From positions 4,278,001 to 4,342,000 of the forward strand of contig NZ_CP045643.1 in assembly GCF_009498275.1 (NCBI RefSeq): DNA of 64,000 nucleotides. The letters are read 5' to 3'. Positions 10,679 through 19,497 of the stretch are shown piece after piece. Source of the stretch: Streptomyces fagopyri (GTDB lineage Bacteria; Actinomycetota; Actinomycetes; Streptomycetales; Streptomycetaceae). The position numbers and the translations under genes are program-made. Within the stretch, counting starts at the first letter, position 1. Each line of letters begins with the position of its first letter. The notes beneath the pieces were generated by a model. It was not told the DNA's origin and searched no databases. It saw only the letters and a program-made list of their open reading frames with translations.

Positions 10679-12009
10679 CGACGCCGGAGCCCGGCCCCCA
10701 GGACGCCGCACGGGAGGAGAAACCGCTGGTCGAGCGGCGGCTGCACCCCGTGACGCCGTTCCGGCGGGCCTGGGCGCCCGTCGCCGTGACAGCCGGATGG
10801 GCCGTGCACGACCCCGATCAGGCGCAGGAACAGCTGGCCCGGCTGACGACGACGGCGCTGCTCGTCTCGCTCGCCGTGATCGTCCCGGCGGCAGCCCTCT
10901 ACGGGTTCCTCAGCTGGTGGTTCACGCACTTCGCGGTGACCGAGACGGAACTGCGCATCCGCACCGGCCTGTTCTTCCGGCGCACCGCGCACATCCGGCT
11001 CGACCGCCTCCAGGCCGTCGACGTCACCCAGCCGCTGCTGGCCCGGGTGGCGGGCGTCACCAAACTCAAACTCGATGTCGTCGGCACGCACAAGAAGGAC
11101 GAGCTCGCCTTCCTCGGCGAGGACGACGCCCGCGCCCTGCGCGCCGAACTCCTCGCCCGCGCGGCCGGTTTCGCCCCCGAGACGGCGCACGAGGTCGGCG
11201 AGGCGCCGGTACGACGGCTGCTGCACGTCCCGGCGGGCGTCCTCGCCGTCTCCCTGGTCCTCACCGGCGCCACCTGGGGCTCCCTGGCCGCGGCGCTCGT
11301 CGTACCGCCCGTGCTCTGGTTCGCCACCCACAGCGTGTGGTCGGTCCTCGCGACCGGGGTGCCGCTGCTCGGCGCCGCGGGCGCGAGCAGCGTGGGCCGG
11401 TTCGTCGGCGAGTACGACTGGACGGTGGGCGCCTCCCCCGACGGGCTCCGCATCGACCACGGCCTGCTCGACCGCACGCACGAGACGGTGCCGCCGGGGC
11501 GCGTGCAGACCGTACGGATCATCGAACCGCTGCTGTGGCGGCGGCGCGGCTGGGTACGGGTCGAGCTGGACGTGGCGGGGTCGTCGAACTCCGTCCTCGT
11601 GCCGGTCGCCCCGCGCGAGGTCGCCGAGGCGGTGATCGCGGGCGTGCTGCCGGGAGTGACGGTGCCGTCGGCCCTGTCCCGGCCGTCGCGCCGGGCCGGG
11701 TGGTGCGTGCCGTTCTGGTGGCGGGGGTACGGACTCACCGTCACCGACACCGTGTTCGCCACCCGCCACGGCCTGCTGCGCCGCAGTCTCTCCCTGGTGC
11801 CGCACGCGAAGGTGCAGAGCGTACGGCTGACGCAGGGGCCCTGGAAACGCCTCCACGGCCTCGCCGACGTCCATGTGGACACCGGGGCCGGCAAGACGGT
11901 CACGGCGCGGCTGCGCGGCGCCCCGGAGGCCGCGGAGCTTCTTCAGGCGCAGGCGGACCGGTCACGGACGGGGCGGCGGGAGGCCCGGCCGGACCGGTGG
12001 ATGGCATGA
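10675..12009 (+). CDS. bPH_2 (YdbT-like) membrane protein, second of a pair
   Basis: 444 residues with at least two, probably three, PH-like repeats separated by hydrophobic pairs. Repeat 1 covers TETELRIRTGLFFRRTAHI with RLQAVDVTQPLLARVAG; a second copy is DGLRIDHGLLDRTHETVPP with RVQTVRIIEPLLWRR; a third is TDTVFATRHGLLRRSLSLV with KVQSVRLTQGPWKRLHG. Membrane segments lie near 60-85 and 185-240. This internal triplication is the usual YdbT plan. It is coupled to the upstream YdbS-like gene by a 4-bp overlap. The stop codon is followed by degenerate repeats and then a strong terminator. Confidence 0.88.
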   Translation: MTTPEPGPQDAAREEKPLVERRLHPVTPFRRAWAPVAVTAGWAVHDPDQAQEQLARLTTTALLVSLAVIVPAAALYGFLSWWFTHFAVTETELRIRTGLFFRRTAHIRLDRLQAVDVTQPLLARVAGVTKLKLDVVGTHKKDELAFLGEDDARALRAELLARAAGFAPETAHEVGEAPVRRLLHVPAGVLAVSLVLTGATWGSLAAALVVPPVLWFATHSVWSVLATGVPLLGAAGASSVGRFVGEYDWTVGASPDGLRIDHGLLDRTHETVPPGRVQTVRIIEPLLWRRRGWVRVELDVAGSSNSVLVPVAPREVAEAVIAGVLPGVTVPSALSRPSRRAGWCVPFWWRGYGLTVTDTVFATRHGLLRRSLSLVPHAKVQSVRLTQGPWKRLHGLADVHVDTGAGKTVTARLRGAPEAAELLQAQADRSRTGRREARPDRWMA

Positions 12010-12250
12010 CGTGGAGGGCCCGTTGCGGAGGGTCTGAACAGGGAGGCCCGACCCGGAAGGTCTGACCTGGAATGCCTGACGCGCGGGCCCTGGGCCGGGC
12101 GACGTGACGCGCGGGCCCTGGCCCGGGGGCCTGATACGGAGGGCCCGACCTGCGCGCTGGTGCGAAGGCCTGCCGGGGAGGCCTGACGGGGGCAGGCTCC
12201 TGGGAGGCCTGGTGGGGCAGGCTCGCGGGGAGGGGCTGACGGCGCTCGCG
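12004..12250. repeat. Degenerate stop-codon-anchored repeats (about 14-16 bp)
   Basis: After the PH-protein stop the sequence reads as a run of degraded units of the form TGA-N4-GGAGGCCC (for example from 12007, 12027, 12052, 12063, 12077, 12105, 12132). Two copies of a 17-bp unit, TGACGCGCGGGCCCTGG, at 12077-12093 and 12105-12121 are identical. No coding potential is evident. The stretch 12010-12348 otherwise holds only the terminator at 12266-12300. Confidence 0.6.
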
Positions 12251-12265
12251 GGGCGGGGCAGACGG

Positions 12266-12300
12266 CGAGAGGGCAGTGGCTCGGTGCCACTGCCCTCTCG
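12266..12300. terminator. Strong bidirectional terminator hairpin
   Basis: Perfect 15-bp inverted repeat: arms 12266-12280 (CGAGAGGGCAGTGGC) and 12286-12300, loop TCGGT. It lies between the convergent second PH gene and the acidic membrane-protein gene, so it can end both transcripts. There is no U-tract, as is common for actinobacterial terminators. Confidence 0.88.
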
Positions 12301-12348
12301 TACACGGTCCCGCGCCGCCCCTGACGTCCCGGGCGGCGGGAGGCGCGG

Positions 12349-14055
12349 TCAGGAAACCGCGCTCCGCAGCACGCCCACGTCGATGTGCTCGGTCTCGTCG
12401 TGCGCCGTCAGGTCGATGACCTGCCCGACCCCGCGGGACCCCTCGTCGACGGGCTTGAAACCGGCCTCGGCCTCGGCCTTGTGCAGGGCGAGCGCCTCCT
12501 GGCCGACCACGTCGGCCAGATCCTCGTTCTGCACGGACTCCATCGCTTCGGACGACCCCTGCTGCGTACCGAAGAAGTCGAACCCGCCCTCGACGGACGG
12601 ACGCCTCGCGGGCGCGGTCGGTACGACGGCCACCGCGGTCGGCACGGTGAAGTGCCCGGCGGGACGCATCGGCTTGGCGGGCTTCACCGGCTGCGTGGGG
12701 TGGGCCGTCTCCCCGGCCGGCGACGACGGCTTCGCGTGAGCGGCGGAGCGGGCGGGCGCGGGAATCCGGGTGGCCGTGGCCGCGGTGTCCGTGCGCTCGT
12801 GCTCGTCGGCCGCCTCCGCCGCCTCGAACGCGGTGGCCGTCGGTGTCCGGTCCGTCTTCCGCCCGGCTCCGTCCGCTGACGGGGCGGCCTCGGTGGCGTC
12901 GGCTCGCGCGGACTGCTTGTCCGAGGGGCCCGGAGGGGTCGTGGGGTTCGCCGCGGTGTCTCGCGCGGACACGTCCGCCGGTGCGTCGCCGGGCTCGGCA
13001 CCCGAGGAGGCCCCGGAGTCGTCGTCCTCCGGCACGGACTCGGCCTCGGGGTCGGGGTCCGGCTCGGGGTCGGCGTCCGCGGTCGGTACGGCGTCGGCGT
13101 CCGCGTCACCGTGAGCGGAGCCGCCGTCCGCGTCGCCCTGAGCGGCGCCGCCGGCCTCGTCACCATCGGCGGTGGAGGCGGCGTCCGAGGCGGAAGCGGT
13201 GTCCGTGCCGGCGTCAGTGTCTGTGTCGGGGTCTGTGTCGGGGTCGGCAGCCGTGTCCGGGACCTCGGCCTCCGCGGTACCGCCCGCGATCCGGCTGAGC
13301 GCCGCGTCGGCCCGCAGGAAGAGTGACGAACCGGCCGGGGAGAACGCCTCGGGAGCCTCGGACGCGTCCGCCGCCCCGGCCTCCGGCTCCTCGCCCGCCT
13401 CCTTGTCCGCCGCCGCTTCCGCGTCCGTGCCGTCGCTCGCTTCCGCGTCCGTCTCCTCGCCCGCGTCGGCGTCCGTCTCCTCGCCCGCGTCGGCCACGTC
13501 CCCGGGCGTGCGCGCCGGGTCGACCGCTTCGGTGGTCTCCGGCTCCTCGGCGTCCACCGTCAGCCCCGGCTCCCCGGCGGCGGGCAGCTCGCGAACGGGA
13601 GCCGCCTCTATCTCGAGCAGTCGCCGGCCCTCCAGCGCGCTCGCCCGCTCGGTCTCCGCCGTGGCGTACCGGCGCAGCAGCGCGGCGTGCTCGTTGCGCA
13701 GGCCCGCCAGCTCCGCGCGCTTGGCCCGCAGGTTGTGTTCGAGCTTGGTGCGCAGCTCGCGCGACTCGTCGAGGTCCGTCTCCAGTTCGGCGACGCGCTC
13801 CTCGTGACGCCACTCGTCGCTCGCACGCGCGCGCGTGAGGTCCGCGACCCGCTTGCCCGCCGCCGTGTCCCAGCTGCGCATGACGACGCCGCCGACGACA
13901 GCGGTCACCGCGGCGGCCGCCGCCAGCATGCGGAGCACACCTGGCTCCGTGAACAGCCAGGGCCCCACGGCGCAGACGAGCGAGACGCCCGCGATCGCCG
14001 AGGGAGGCAGCAGCCTGTGCAGAGGCGGGGAATGGCGGTGACGTCCACGTGGCAT
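12349..14055 (-). CDS. Membrane protein with coiled coil and long acidic disordered tail
   Basis: 568 residues, no enzymatic domain recognised. After a basic start (MPRGRHRHSPPLHRLLPP) two hydrophobic segments lie around residues 18-60 (AIAGVSLVCAVGPWLF and the Ala/Val-rich second). A predicted coiled coil follows (about 70-150: ASDEWRHEERVAELETDLDE and KLEHNLRAKRAELAGLRNEH). The next roughly 350 residues are low complexity, rich in Ala, Asp, Glu and Pro (repeats such as ADAGEETDADAGEETDAEA). The C-terminal 60 residues are more complex (GGFDFFGTQQGSSEAMESV, LADVVGQEALALHKAEAEAG) and may be a docking module. ATG at 14055 is chosen because upstream codons in frame look noncoding. An envelope or cytoskeletal scaffold is possible; the function is unknown. 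Confidence 0.8.
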   Translation of the reverse strand: MPRGRHRHSPPLHRLLPPSAIAGVSLVCAVGPWLFTEPGVLRMLAAAAAVTAVVGGVVMRSWDTAAGKRVADLTRARASDEWRHEERVAELETDLDESRELRTKLEHNLRAKRAELAGLRNEHAALLRRYATAETERASALEGRRLLEIEAAPVRELPAAGEPGLTVDAEEPETTEAVDPARTPGDVADAGEETDADAGEETDAEASDGTDAEAAADKEAGEEPEAGAADASEAPEAFSPAGSSLFLRADAALSRIAGGTAEAEVPDTAADPDTDPDTDTDAGTDTASASDAASTADGDEAGGAAQGDADGGSAHGDADADAVPTADADPEPDPDPEAESVPEDDDSGASSGAEPGDAPADVSARDTAANPTTPPGPSDKQSARADATEAAPSADGAGRKTDRTPTATAFEAAEAADEHERTDTAATATRIPAPARSAAHAKPSSPAGETAHPTQPVKPAKPMRPAGHFTVPTAVAVVPTAPARRPSVEGGFDFFGTQQGSSEAMESVQNEDLADVVGQEALALHKAEAEAGFKPVDEGSRGVGQVIDLTAHDETEHIDVGVLRSAVS

Positions 14056-14461
14056 GGCCAGAAACTTACCGCGCGTAGGCGAATCGTGGAGCCCCGCCCG
14101 GTAAAAACACAGCCACCCCGAAACCTTCGCGGCATCCCGGCAGTCCCAAAGGCGACCACTCGCCCCCAAAGGTCCACCGCACGCCCCGTACGCCCGCGAG
14201 CGCCCCTGGTTGTTGATCAGCTCCTTCGGCCTGATCCATGGGCCTGATCCATGGGCCGGACCCGCCCTCCGGGACCCTTCGGCTTTCCGAAAGCCCTTCG
14301 AGGTCGCGTTTCTCGCCGAATAGGCGGCGGAACGGCCGGGGGAACGCGCCGCGAAACAGTCGGCGGGAATTCTCCGGATCTTCTCCGCCGAGTCGATCGC
14401 ACTCTCCGGAGGGGCCGTCAGCGCTCCCCGGAGGGGCCGTCCCCGCTCGCCGGAGGACCCG
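14056..14461. other. Intergenic region with short direct repeats, no gene seen
   Basis: About 400 bp between two leftward genes. It should hold the promoter of the acidic membrane-protein gene (near 14060-14150, relatively A-rich). Visible structure: a duplicated CCTGATCCATGGG (around 14231-14255) and a GC-rich direct repeat built on CGGAGGGGCCGTC near 14405-14450. No ORF with Streptomyces-like codon use stands out. Confidence 0.6.
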
Positions 14462-15589
14462 TCAGCGGTCGCTCAGCATCCCGCTGATCCACTGGAGCGT
14501 CCCCGGGATCTCCCTTCGCCACGTGTTGAAGTTGTGACCACCGCTGTCGAGGATGATCGACGCGATCCCGGTGCGCCCGGTGCCCTTCACCTGGTCGATG
14601 AACCGCAGCGTGTCCTTGTAGTTGTGCTCGCCCACCTTGCTGCTGGTGACCAGCAGCGACGTCTTGGGCGCGGGATTGTGCCGCAGGTACCAGCGCAGGT
14701 CGGCCGCGTTGCGCAGCAGCCGGTCCCCATGGAAGAGATCGCCCGTCGTCGGGTCGATCGGCGCCCTGTAGTAGGGCGACAGGCCCGCCCCGGCGGCGTA
14801 CGTCTCGGGGTGGTGCATGGCCAGCTTCAGCGCGCAGTAACCGCCCGTGGAGTCGCCGACGATGCCCCAGCTCCCGGGCCTCTTGCCCACCCTGTAGTGG
14901 GCCGACACGACCTCGGGAAGGTCCCTGGCGAAGAAGGACTCGGTCTGCGGGCCGCCCGGGATGTCCACGCACTCGGTGTCCCGCGGCGGCGCGACGGTGG
15001 GCCGCATCATGACCAGGATCATCGGCTGCATCCTGCCGTCCTTGGCCAACTCGTGGGCCGTCTGCGGGTAGTGCAGCCCCTTGATGAGCGCCTCCGCCGT
15101 GCCCGGGTATCCGGTCAGGACCGTGGTCGCCGGGAAGGTGCGGGTGCGGTACCGCGACTGGAAGTACTCGGGGGGCAGATAGACGTACGCCGGAGTGGCG
15201 ATGTGTGTCGTACGGCCGACGATGTCGACCTTCTGGATCTGACCACCGACCTGCGGCCGGGCGCCCCCCGCCACATTCACCTGCCGGGTGTCGACCACCT
15301 GGAGAGGCCCGCCGGCACCGCCCCGGCCCGATTGGTCGACCACCACGCCCTGGCCGCTCTCCTGACCGAGGAGGTCGGCCCAGCTCGCGTAGAAACCGAA
15401 CGCCTGATTGGCGAACAGGCCGATCGAGGCGAAGACCGCCACCTGGGTGACCAGGAGCAGGCCGATCCGTCCGCCGACAGCCCGCCAGTTGCGCCGCGCC
15501 AGCCGTGGCCACCACCACACCGTGCCGGCGAACAGCAGCACGGCGAACAAGATCGCCAACACCAGCACCTTGTTGCTCGTGAGACCCAT
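14462..15589 (-). CDS. Membrane-anchored alpha/beta-hydrolase, esterase/antigen-85-like
   Basis: 375 residues. Two N-terminal membrane segments (about 7-25 and 40-60) place the rest outside the cytoplasm. The catalytic domain resembles the esterase D / antigen 85 family: VYLPPEYF, TTVLTGYPGTAEALIKG, the nucleophile elbow GDSTGGYCALKLAMHHP (GxSxGG, Ser near 244) and the terminal His in DSGGHNFNTWRREIP. An Asp between Ser and His would complete the triad. Substrates could be acyl esters of the envelope; antigen 85 itself is a mycolyltransferase, but streptomycetes lack mycolates, so the reaction differs. ATG at 15589 is preferred over upstream in-frame codons because the first membrane helix follows within six residues. 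Confidence 0.88.
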   Translation of the reverse strand: MGLTSNKVLVLAILFAVLLFAGTVWWWPRLARRNWRAVGGRIGLLLVTQVAVFASIGLFANQAFGFYASWADLLGQESGQGVVVDQSGRGGAGGPLQVVDTRQVNVAGGARPQVGGQIQKVDIVGRTTHIATPAYVYLPPEYFQSRYRTRTFPATTVLTGYPGTAEALIKGLHYPQTAHELAKDGRMQPMILVMMRPTVAPPRDTECVDIPGGPQTESFFARDLPEVVSAHYRVGKRPGSWGIVGDSTGGYCALKLAMHHPETYAAGAGLSPYYRAPIDPTTGDLFHGDRLLRNAADLRWYLRHNPAPKTSLLVTSSKVGEHNYKDTLRFIDQVKGTGRTGIASIILDSGGHNFNTWRREIPGTLQWISGMLSDR

Positions 15590-15730
15590 GGACTGTTCCC
15601 GCCTGCGCTTCCCGTCCCGGGCCCGCCCTGCTCCTTCGCAGGAGCTTGCCCCGGACTTTCCTTGCCTTTTGAACCGGCTTTCCGATGGGGAGTGAACCTG
15701 ACCCCCCAAGACACCGTCCTAGAGGGCGCA

Positions 15731-17620
15731 ATGTCGCCGGATGCCGGAATGGCACCGGAATCAAGGTCTCTCGCAGAACTACGGGATGCGATGTCTGTCA
15801 GGATAGATGGGGAAATGTCGGGTGGGGTTCCAGACCGAACAGGTGGGACGCGACGCATAGTCCGTGGTCCCCGCCCTGAGGCCGTCCCCGCCCTCGTCGC
15901 CAGGGCCTGCACGCTCGTAGGGGTCCTGGACATCGCCGCCGGCGTCTTCCCGCGCTTCCGGCGCAGTCGTATGCACGCCCTGGCCGAGGTGCTGCCGGGT
16001 TCGTTCGGCCCCTTCGCCGCGGCGCTCTCGCTCAGCGCGGGCGTGCTCCTCCTGCTCCTCGCTCACGGCCTGCGCCGCCGCAAGCGCCGGGCGTGGCGCG
16101 CCGCCGTGGTGCTGCTGCCGGCCGGCGCCGTCGCCCAGTTCGCGTACCGCCACTCGATCATCGGCGCCGTCATCTCCCTCGCGCTGCTGGCGCCGCTGCT
16201 GCGCCACCGGAGCGAGTTCGCCGCCCTGCCCGATCCGCGCAGCCGCTGGCGGGCACTCGCGAACTTCGTCCTCATGGGCGCCGGCTCCCTCGTCCTCGGA
16301 CTGGTCATCGTCAGCGTCCACGAGGACCGGATGGTCGGCGACCCGAGCGTGGCCGACCGCATCGCGCATGTGCTCTACGGCCTGATCGGCTTCGAGGGAC
16401 CCGTCGACTACGCCGGACCCACCTCCTGGACGGTCGCCTTCTCGCTCGGCGCGCTCGGCTGGCTGACCGCCGTCACGACGATCTATCTGGCCTTCCGCCC
16501 CGAACACCCCGCCGCCCGCCTCACGCAGGACGACGAGGCCCGGCTGCGGACCCTCCTCGACAAGCACGGCGGCCGCGACTCCCTCGGTCACTTCGCGCTC
16601 CGCCGTGACAAGGCCGTCGTGTTCTCGCCCAGCGGCAAGGCGGCCGTCACCTACCGCGTCGTCTCCGGCGTGATGCTGGCCAGCGGCGATCCCATCGGTG
16701 ACGTCGAGGCCTGGCCCGGCGCCATCGAACGCTTCATGGACGAGGCCAAGGCCCACTCCTGGACCCCGGCCGTCATGGGCTGCTCAGAGACGGGCGGCGA
16801 GGTGTGGACCCGGGAGACCGGCCTCGACGCCCTCGAACTGGGCGACGAGGCGGTGGTGGACGTCGCGGATTTCTCCCTCGCCGGGCGCGCGATGCGCAAC
16901 GTGCGCCAGATGGTGAAACGCATCGAACGGGCTGGCTACGAGACCCGGGTGCGGCGCATCCGTGACCTGAGCGAGGGCGAACTGGACCGGATACGCCGCG
17001 CCGCGGAGGCCTGGCGCGGCACGGACACCGAACGCGGCTTCTCCATGGCGCTCGGCCGCATCGGCGACCCGTCCGACAGCGACTGCCTGATCGCCACCGC
17101 CCACAAGGCCGACGAGGTAGCCAGCCCCTACGGTGACCTGAAGGCCGTCCTCCACTTCGTCCCGTGGGGCACCGACGGGGTCTCCCTGGACCTCATGCGG
17201 CGCGACCGCGCGGCCGACCCCGGCATGAACGAACTCCTCATCGTGGCCGCGCTGGAGGCGTCCCCCAGGCTCGGCATCGAGCGGATCTCGCTCAACTTCG
17301 CGATGTTCCGCTCGGCGCTGGCACGCGGCGAGAAGATCGGTGCGGGGCCCGTGCTGCGCGCCTGGCGGGGACTGCTGGTCTTCCTCTCCCGCTGGTTCCA
17401 GATCGAGTCCCTGTACAAGTTCAACGCCAAGTTCCGTCCGCGCTGGGAGCCCCGCTTCGTCGTCTACGCCTCCTCCAGCGACCTCCCCCGCATCGGCTTC
17501 GCCGCCATGCAGGCTGAGGGCTTCGTGAACCTGGCCCTTCCCGGCCTGCTCCGCCGCCGCGTCCGGGCTCCGCGCCCCTGCGCGCACGGGGTGACGGAAC
17601 ACGGGGTCAGGCCGGCGTAG
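15731..17620 (+). CDS. Phosphatidylglycerol lysyltransferase-domain (DUF2156) membrane protein
   Basis: About 629 residues. An N-terminal membrane part with five to six hydrophobic segments (about residues 55-265, including LSLSAGVLLLLLAHGLRRRK) is followed by a C-terminal tandem GNAT-like DUF2156 domain (about 280-610) with FALRRDKAVVFSPSGKAA, GVMLASGDPIGD, ETGLDALELGDEAVVDVADF, RNVRQMVKRIERAGY and ERISLNFAMFRS. This is the MprF/LysX fold that moves an aminoacyl group from tRNA to phosphatidylglycerol or another amine acceptor. The LysRS module of mycobacterial LysX is absent. Several starts are possible: 15731 has AGAGGG upstream, while 15791 and 15815 would remove a poorly conserved leader. 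Divergent from the esterase gene; a shared promoter region of about 140 bp separates them. Confidence 0.86.
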   Translation: MSPDAGMAPESRSLAELRDAMSVRIDGEMSGGVPDRTGGTRRIVRGPRPEAVPALVARACTLVGVLDIAAGVFPRFRRSRMHALAEVLPGSFGPFAAALSLSAGVLLLLLAHGLRRRKRRAWRAAVVLLPAGAVAQFAYRHSIIGAVISLALLAPLLRHRSEFAALPDPRSRWRALANFVLMGAGSLVLGLVIVSVHEDRMVGDPSVADRIAHVLYGLIGFEGPVDYAGPTSWTVAFSLGALGWLTAVTTIYLAFRPEHPAARLTQDDEARLRTLLDKHGGRDSLGHFALRRDKAVVFSPSGKAAVTYRVVSGVMLASGDPIGDVEAWPGAIERFMDEAKAHSWTPAVMGCSETGGEVWTRETGLDALELGDEAVVDVADFSLAGRAMRNVRQMVKRIERAGYETRVRRIRDLSEGELDRIRRAAEAWRGTDTERGFSMALGRIGDPSDSDCLIATAHKADEVASPYGDLKAVLHFVPWGTDGVSLDLMRRDRAADPGMNELLIVAALEASPRLGIERISLNFAMFRSALARGEKIGAGPVLRAWRGLLVFLSRWFQIESLYKFNAKFRPRWEPRFVVYASSSDLPRIGFAAMQAEGFVNLALPGLLRRRVRAPRPCAHGVTEHGVRPA

Positions 17621-17883
17621 CCGCCCGGACCGGCCCCCGTGGCCGGGGCGGGGCCCGTTGCCCCGGGCCCCGGCCCCGGGGGCCCTCGCCCCGGCCATGG
17701 GGGCCCGCATCCCTGAGGGGGCCGGACCATGCAGGCCTCCGTCCGGGAGGGGCCGGACCATGAGGCCCCATGCCTCAGGGGGCCGTGGACAGCACCCGGA
17801 CCGGCGGCGAGACAGCCCCGGGACCCCGGTCACGCACGACCCGCGGAGGAATCCGGCCCGCACCGGAGGCCTAGGCTGGACGT
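17621..17883. other. Intergenic region before folP with a 14-bp repeat
   Basis: Very GC-rich spacer. GGGGCCGGACCATG occurs at 17718-17731 and again at 17749-17762, and GGCCCC/GGGGCC palindromes near 17640-17690 could end the upstream transcript. The folP promoter must lie in the last about 80 bp; no clear -35/-10 pair stands out. No coding region is seen. Confidence 0.5.
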
Positions 17884-18744
17884 ATGAGCACTGAGCGCCG
17901 GCGCGGCCACGTCGCGGGACTGCCGACCTGGGACCGCTGCGCGGTCATGGGAGTCGTGAACGTCACGCCCGATTCCTTCTCGGACGGCGGACGCTGGTTC
18001 GACACGACGGCCGCCGTCAAACACGGCCTGCACCTGGTCACCGAGGGCGCCGACCTGGTGGACGTGGGCGGCGAGTCGACCCGCCCCGGCGCCTCCCGCG
18101 TCGACGAGACGGAAGAGCTCAAGCGGGTGATCCCGGTCGTCCGGGGCCTGGCCTCCGAAGGCGTCACCGTCTCCGTCGACACCATGCGGGCCAGCGTCGC
18201 CGAGCAGGCGCTCGCCGCGGGAGCCGCCCTGGTCAACGACGTCAGCGGTGGTCTCGCCGACCCCGCGATGATCTCCGCAGTCGCCGCGGCGGGAGCCCCC
18301 TTCGTGGTCATGCACTGGCGCGGCTTCCTGGAGGGCGGCAACGTGAGGGGCACCTACGCGGACGTCGTCTCCGAAGTCGTCGACGAACTGCGCGCACGCG
18401 TGGACGCCGTCCTGGCCGGCGGTGTCAGTCCGGACCGGATCGTCGTCGACCCGGGACTCGGCTTCTCCAAGGACTCCGAGCACGACCTCGCGCTCCTCGC
18501 CCACCTCGACCGGCTGGGCGGGCTCGGCCGTCCGCTCCTGGTCGCGGCGTCACGCAAACGCTTCCTCGGTCACGTCCTGGCGGGCCCCGAGGGCGCCCCG
18601 CCACCGGCCCGCGAACGGGACGCCGCCACCGCCGCCGTCTCCGCGCTCGCCGCCCACCAGGGCGCCTGGGCGGTCCGTGTCCACGAGGTACGGGCCACCG
18701 CAGACGCCGTACGCGTCGCCCGGGCCGTCGAGGGAGCCCAGTGA
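17884..18744 (+). CDS. folP: Dihydropteroate synthase FolP
   Basis: 286 residues. It joins 6-hydroxymethyl-dihydropterin pyrophosphate to p-aminobenzoate, the sulfonamide-sensitive step of folate synthesis. The TIM-barrel signatures are present: MGVVNVTPDSFSDGG near residue 22, DVGGESTRPGA, SVDTMRA, NDVSGG, MHWRG, DPGLGFSKD and SRKRFLG. Length and motifs are those of a functional enzyme. ATG at 17884. Its stop overlaps the GTG of the NTF2-like gene by 4 bp (GTGA), and folB and folK follow, so this is the start of a folate operon. folE lies in convergent orientation on the other strand. Confidence 0.97.
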   Translation: MSTERRRGHVAGLPTWDRCAVMGVVNVTPDSFSDGGRWFDTTAAVKHGLHLVTEGADLVDVGGESTRPGASRVDETEELKRVIPVVRGLASEGVTVSVDTMRASVAEQALAAGAALVNDVSGGLADPAMISAVAAAGAPFVVMHWRGFLEGGNVRGTYADVVSEVVDELRARVDAVLAGGVSPDRIVVDPGLGFSKDSEHDLALLAHLDRLGGLGRPLLVAASRKRFLGHVLAGPEGAPPPARERDAATAAVSALAAHQGAWAVRVHEVRATADAVRVARAVEGAQ

Positions 18745-19250
18745 GCGCACCGCGCACCGATGTCGAGCAGGTCGAACTCGCCAACACCGCCTTCTACGAG
18801 GCACTGGAAAGGGGCGACTTCGAGGAGCTGTCGTCCCTCTGGCTGGCCCCTGCGGACACCGTGGGCGACAGCGGCGACAGCGAGGACGGCGAGGACGCGG
18901 CCGCGGACATCTCCTGCGTCCATCCCGGCTGGCCGGTCCTCAACGGCCGCGGCGAGGTCCTGCGCTCGTACGCGCTGATCATGGCCAACACCGAGTACAT
19001 CCAGTTCTTCCTCACGGACGTGCACGTCTCCTTGACCGGCGACACCGCGCTGGTCACCTGCACCGAGAACATCCTCAGCGGCGGCCCCCCGCCCGACGAC
19101 AGCGACGAGCTCGGTCCCCTGGTGGGCCAGCTGGTGGTCGCCACGAACGTGTTCCGGCGTACGGACGACGGCTGGAAACTCTGGTCGCACCACGCCTCCC
19201 CCGTCCTCGCCGAATCCGGCGAGGACGACGACGAGGAGACGCCCGGTTGA
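18741..19250 (+). CDS. NTF2-like / SnoaL-type protein
   Basis: 169 residues with a cone-shaped NTF2-like fold: VELANTAFYEALERGDFEELSSLW, HPGWPVLNGRGEVLRSYALI, VTCTENILSG and TNVFRRTDDGWKLWSHHAS. Such domains are used for ligand binding, dimerisation or as enzymes, so function is not set by fold. A short acidic insert (about 35-50) is Streptomyces-like. GTG start at 18741 overlaps the folP stop. Its conserved place inside the fol cluster suggests a link to folate metabolism, but no catalytic assignment is supported. Confidence 0.88.
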   Translation: MSAPRTDVEQVELANTAFYEALERGDFEELSSLWLAPADTVGDSGDSEDGEDAAADISCVHPGWPVLNGRGEVLRSYALIMANTEYIQFFLTDVHVSLTGDTALVTCTENILSGGPPPDDSDELGPLVGQLVVATNVFRRTDDGWKLWSHHASPVLAESGEDDDEETPG

Positions 19251-19388
19251 GCGGCCGCGCGCCCGGCGGGACCAACGAGTGGCTGGAATCACGAACCGAC
19301 GGGTAGGGGCGGCCACCGGCCCGTGAGCCGCCGCGTTCCCGGGGGAAACGCCCGGTGAAGCCTCGTGACCATCCTGTGGGCGCGCGGC

Positions 19389-19419
19389 CCCGCGGGCCGA
19401 CACTGTCAGTGCCCGCGGG
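19389..19419. other. Strong hairpin upstream of folB
   Basis: CCCGCGGG at 19389-19396 pairs with CCCGCGGG at 19412-19419, and inside it CACTG (19401-19405) faces CAGTG (19407-19411). It lies about 140 bp after the NTF2-like stop and about 80 bp before folB. It may end or attenuate the first part of the fol operon, or be a leader structure; there is no U-tract. Confidence 0.5.
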
Positions 19420-19497
19420 TAGATTCGTCCGAAGGCCGGTGTGCCGACCGCACGCGGTGCACGACGGGCCCTACCGACGATTGCAGGAGTGATTCGC

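Noticed and set aside
14534..15730. Long open frame continuing upstream of the lysyltransferase-domain gene
   Set aside because: It is antisense to the esterase gene, whose hydrolase motifs are clear; high GC keeps the opposite frame open. The real gene starts near 15731-15815.
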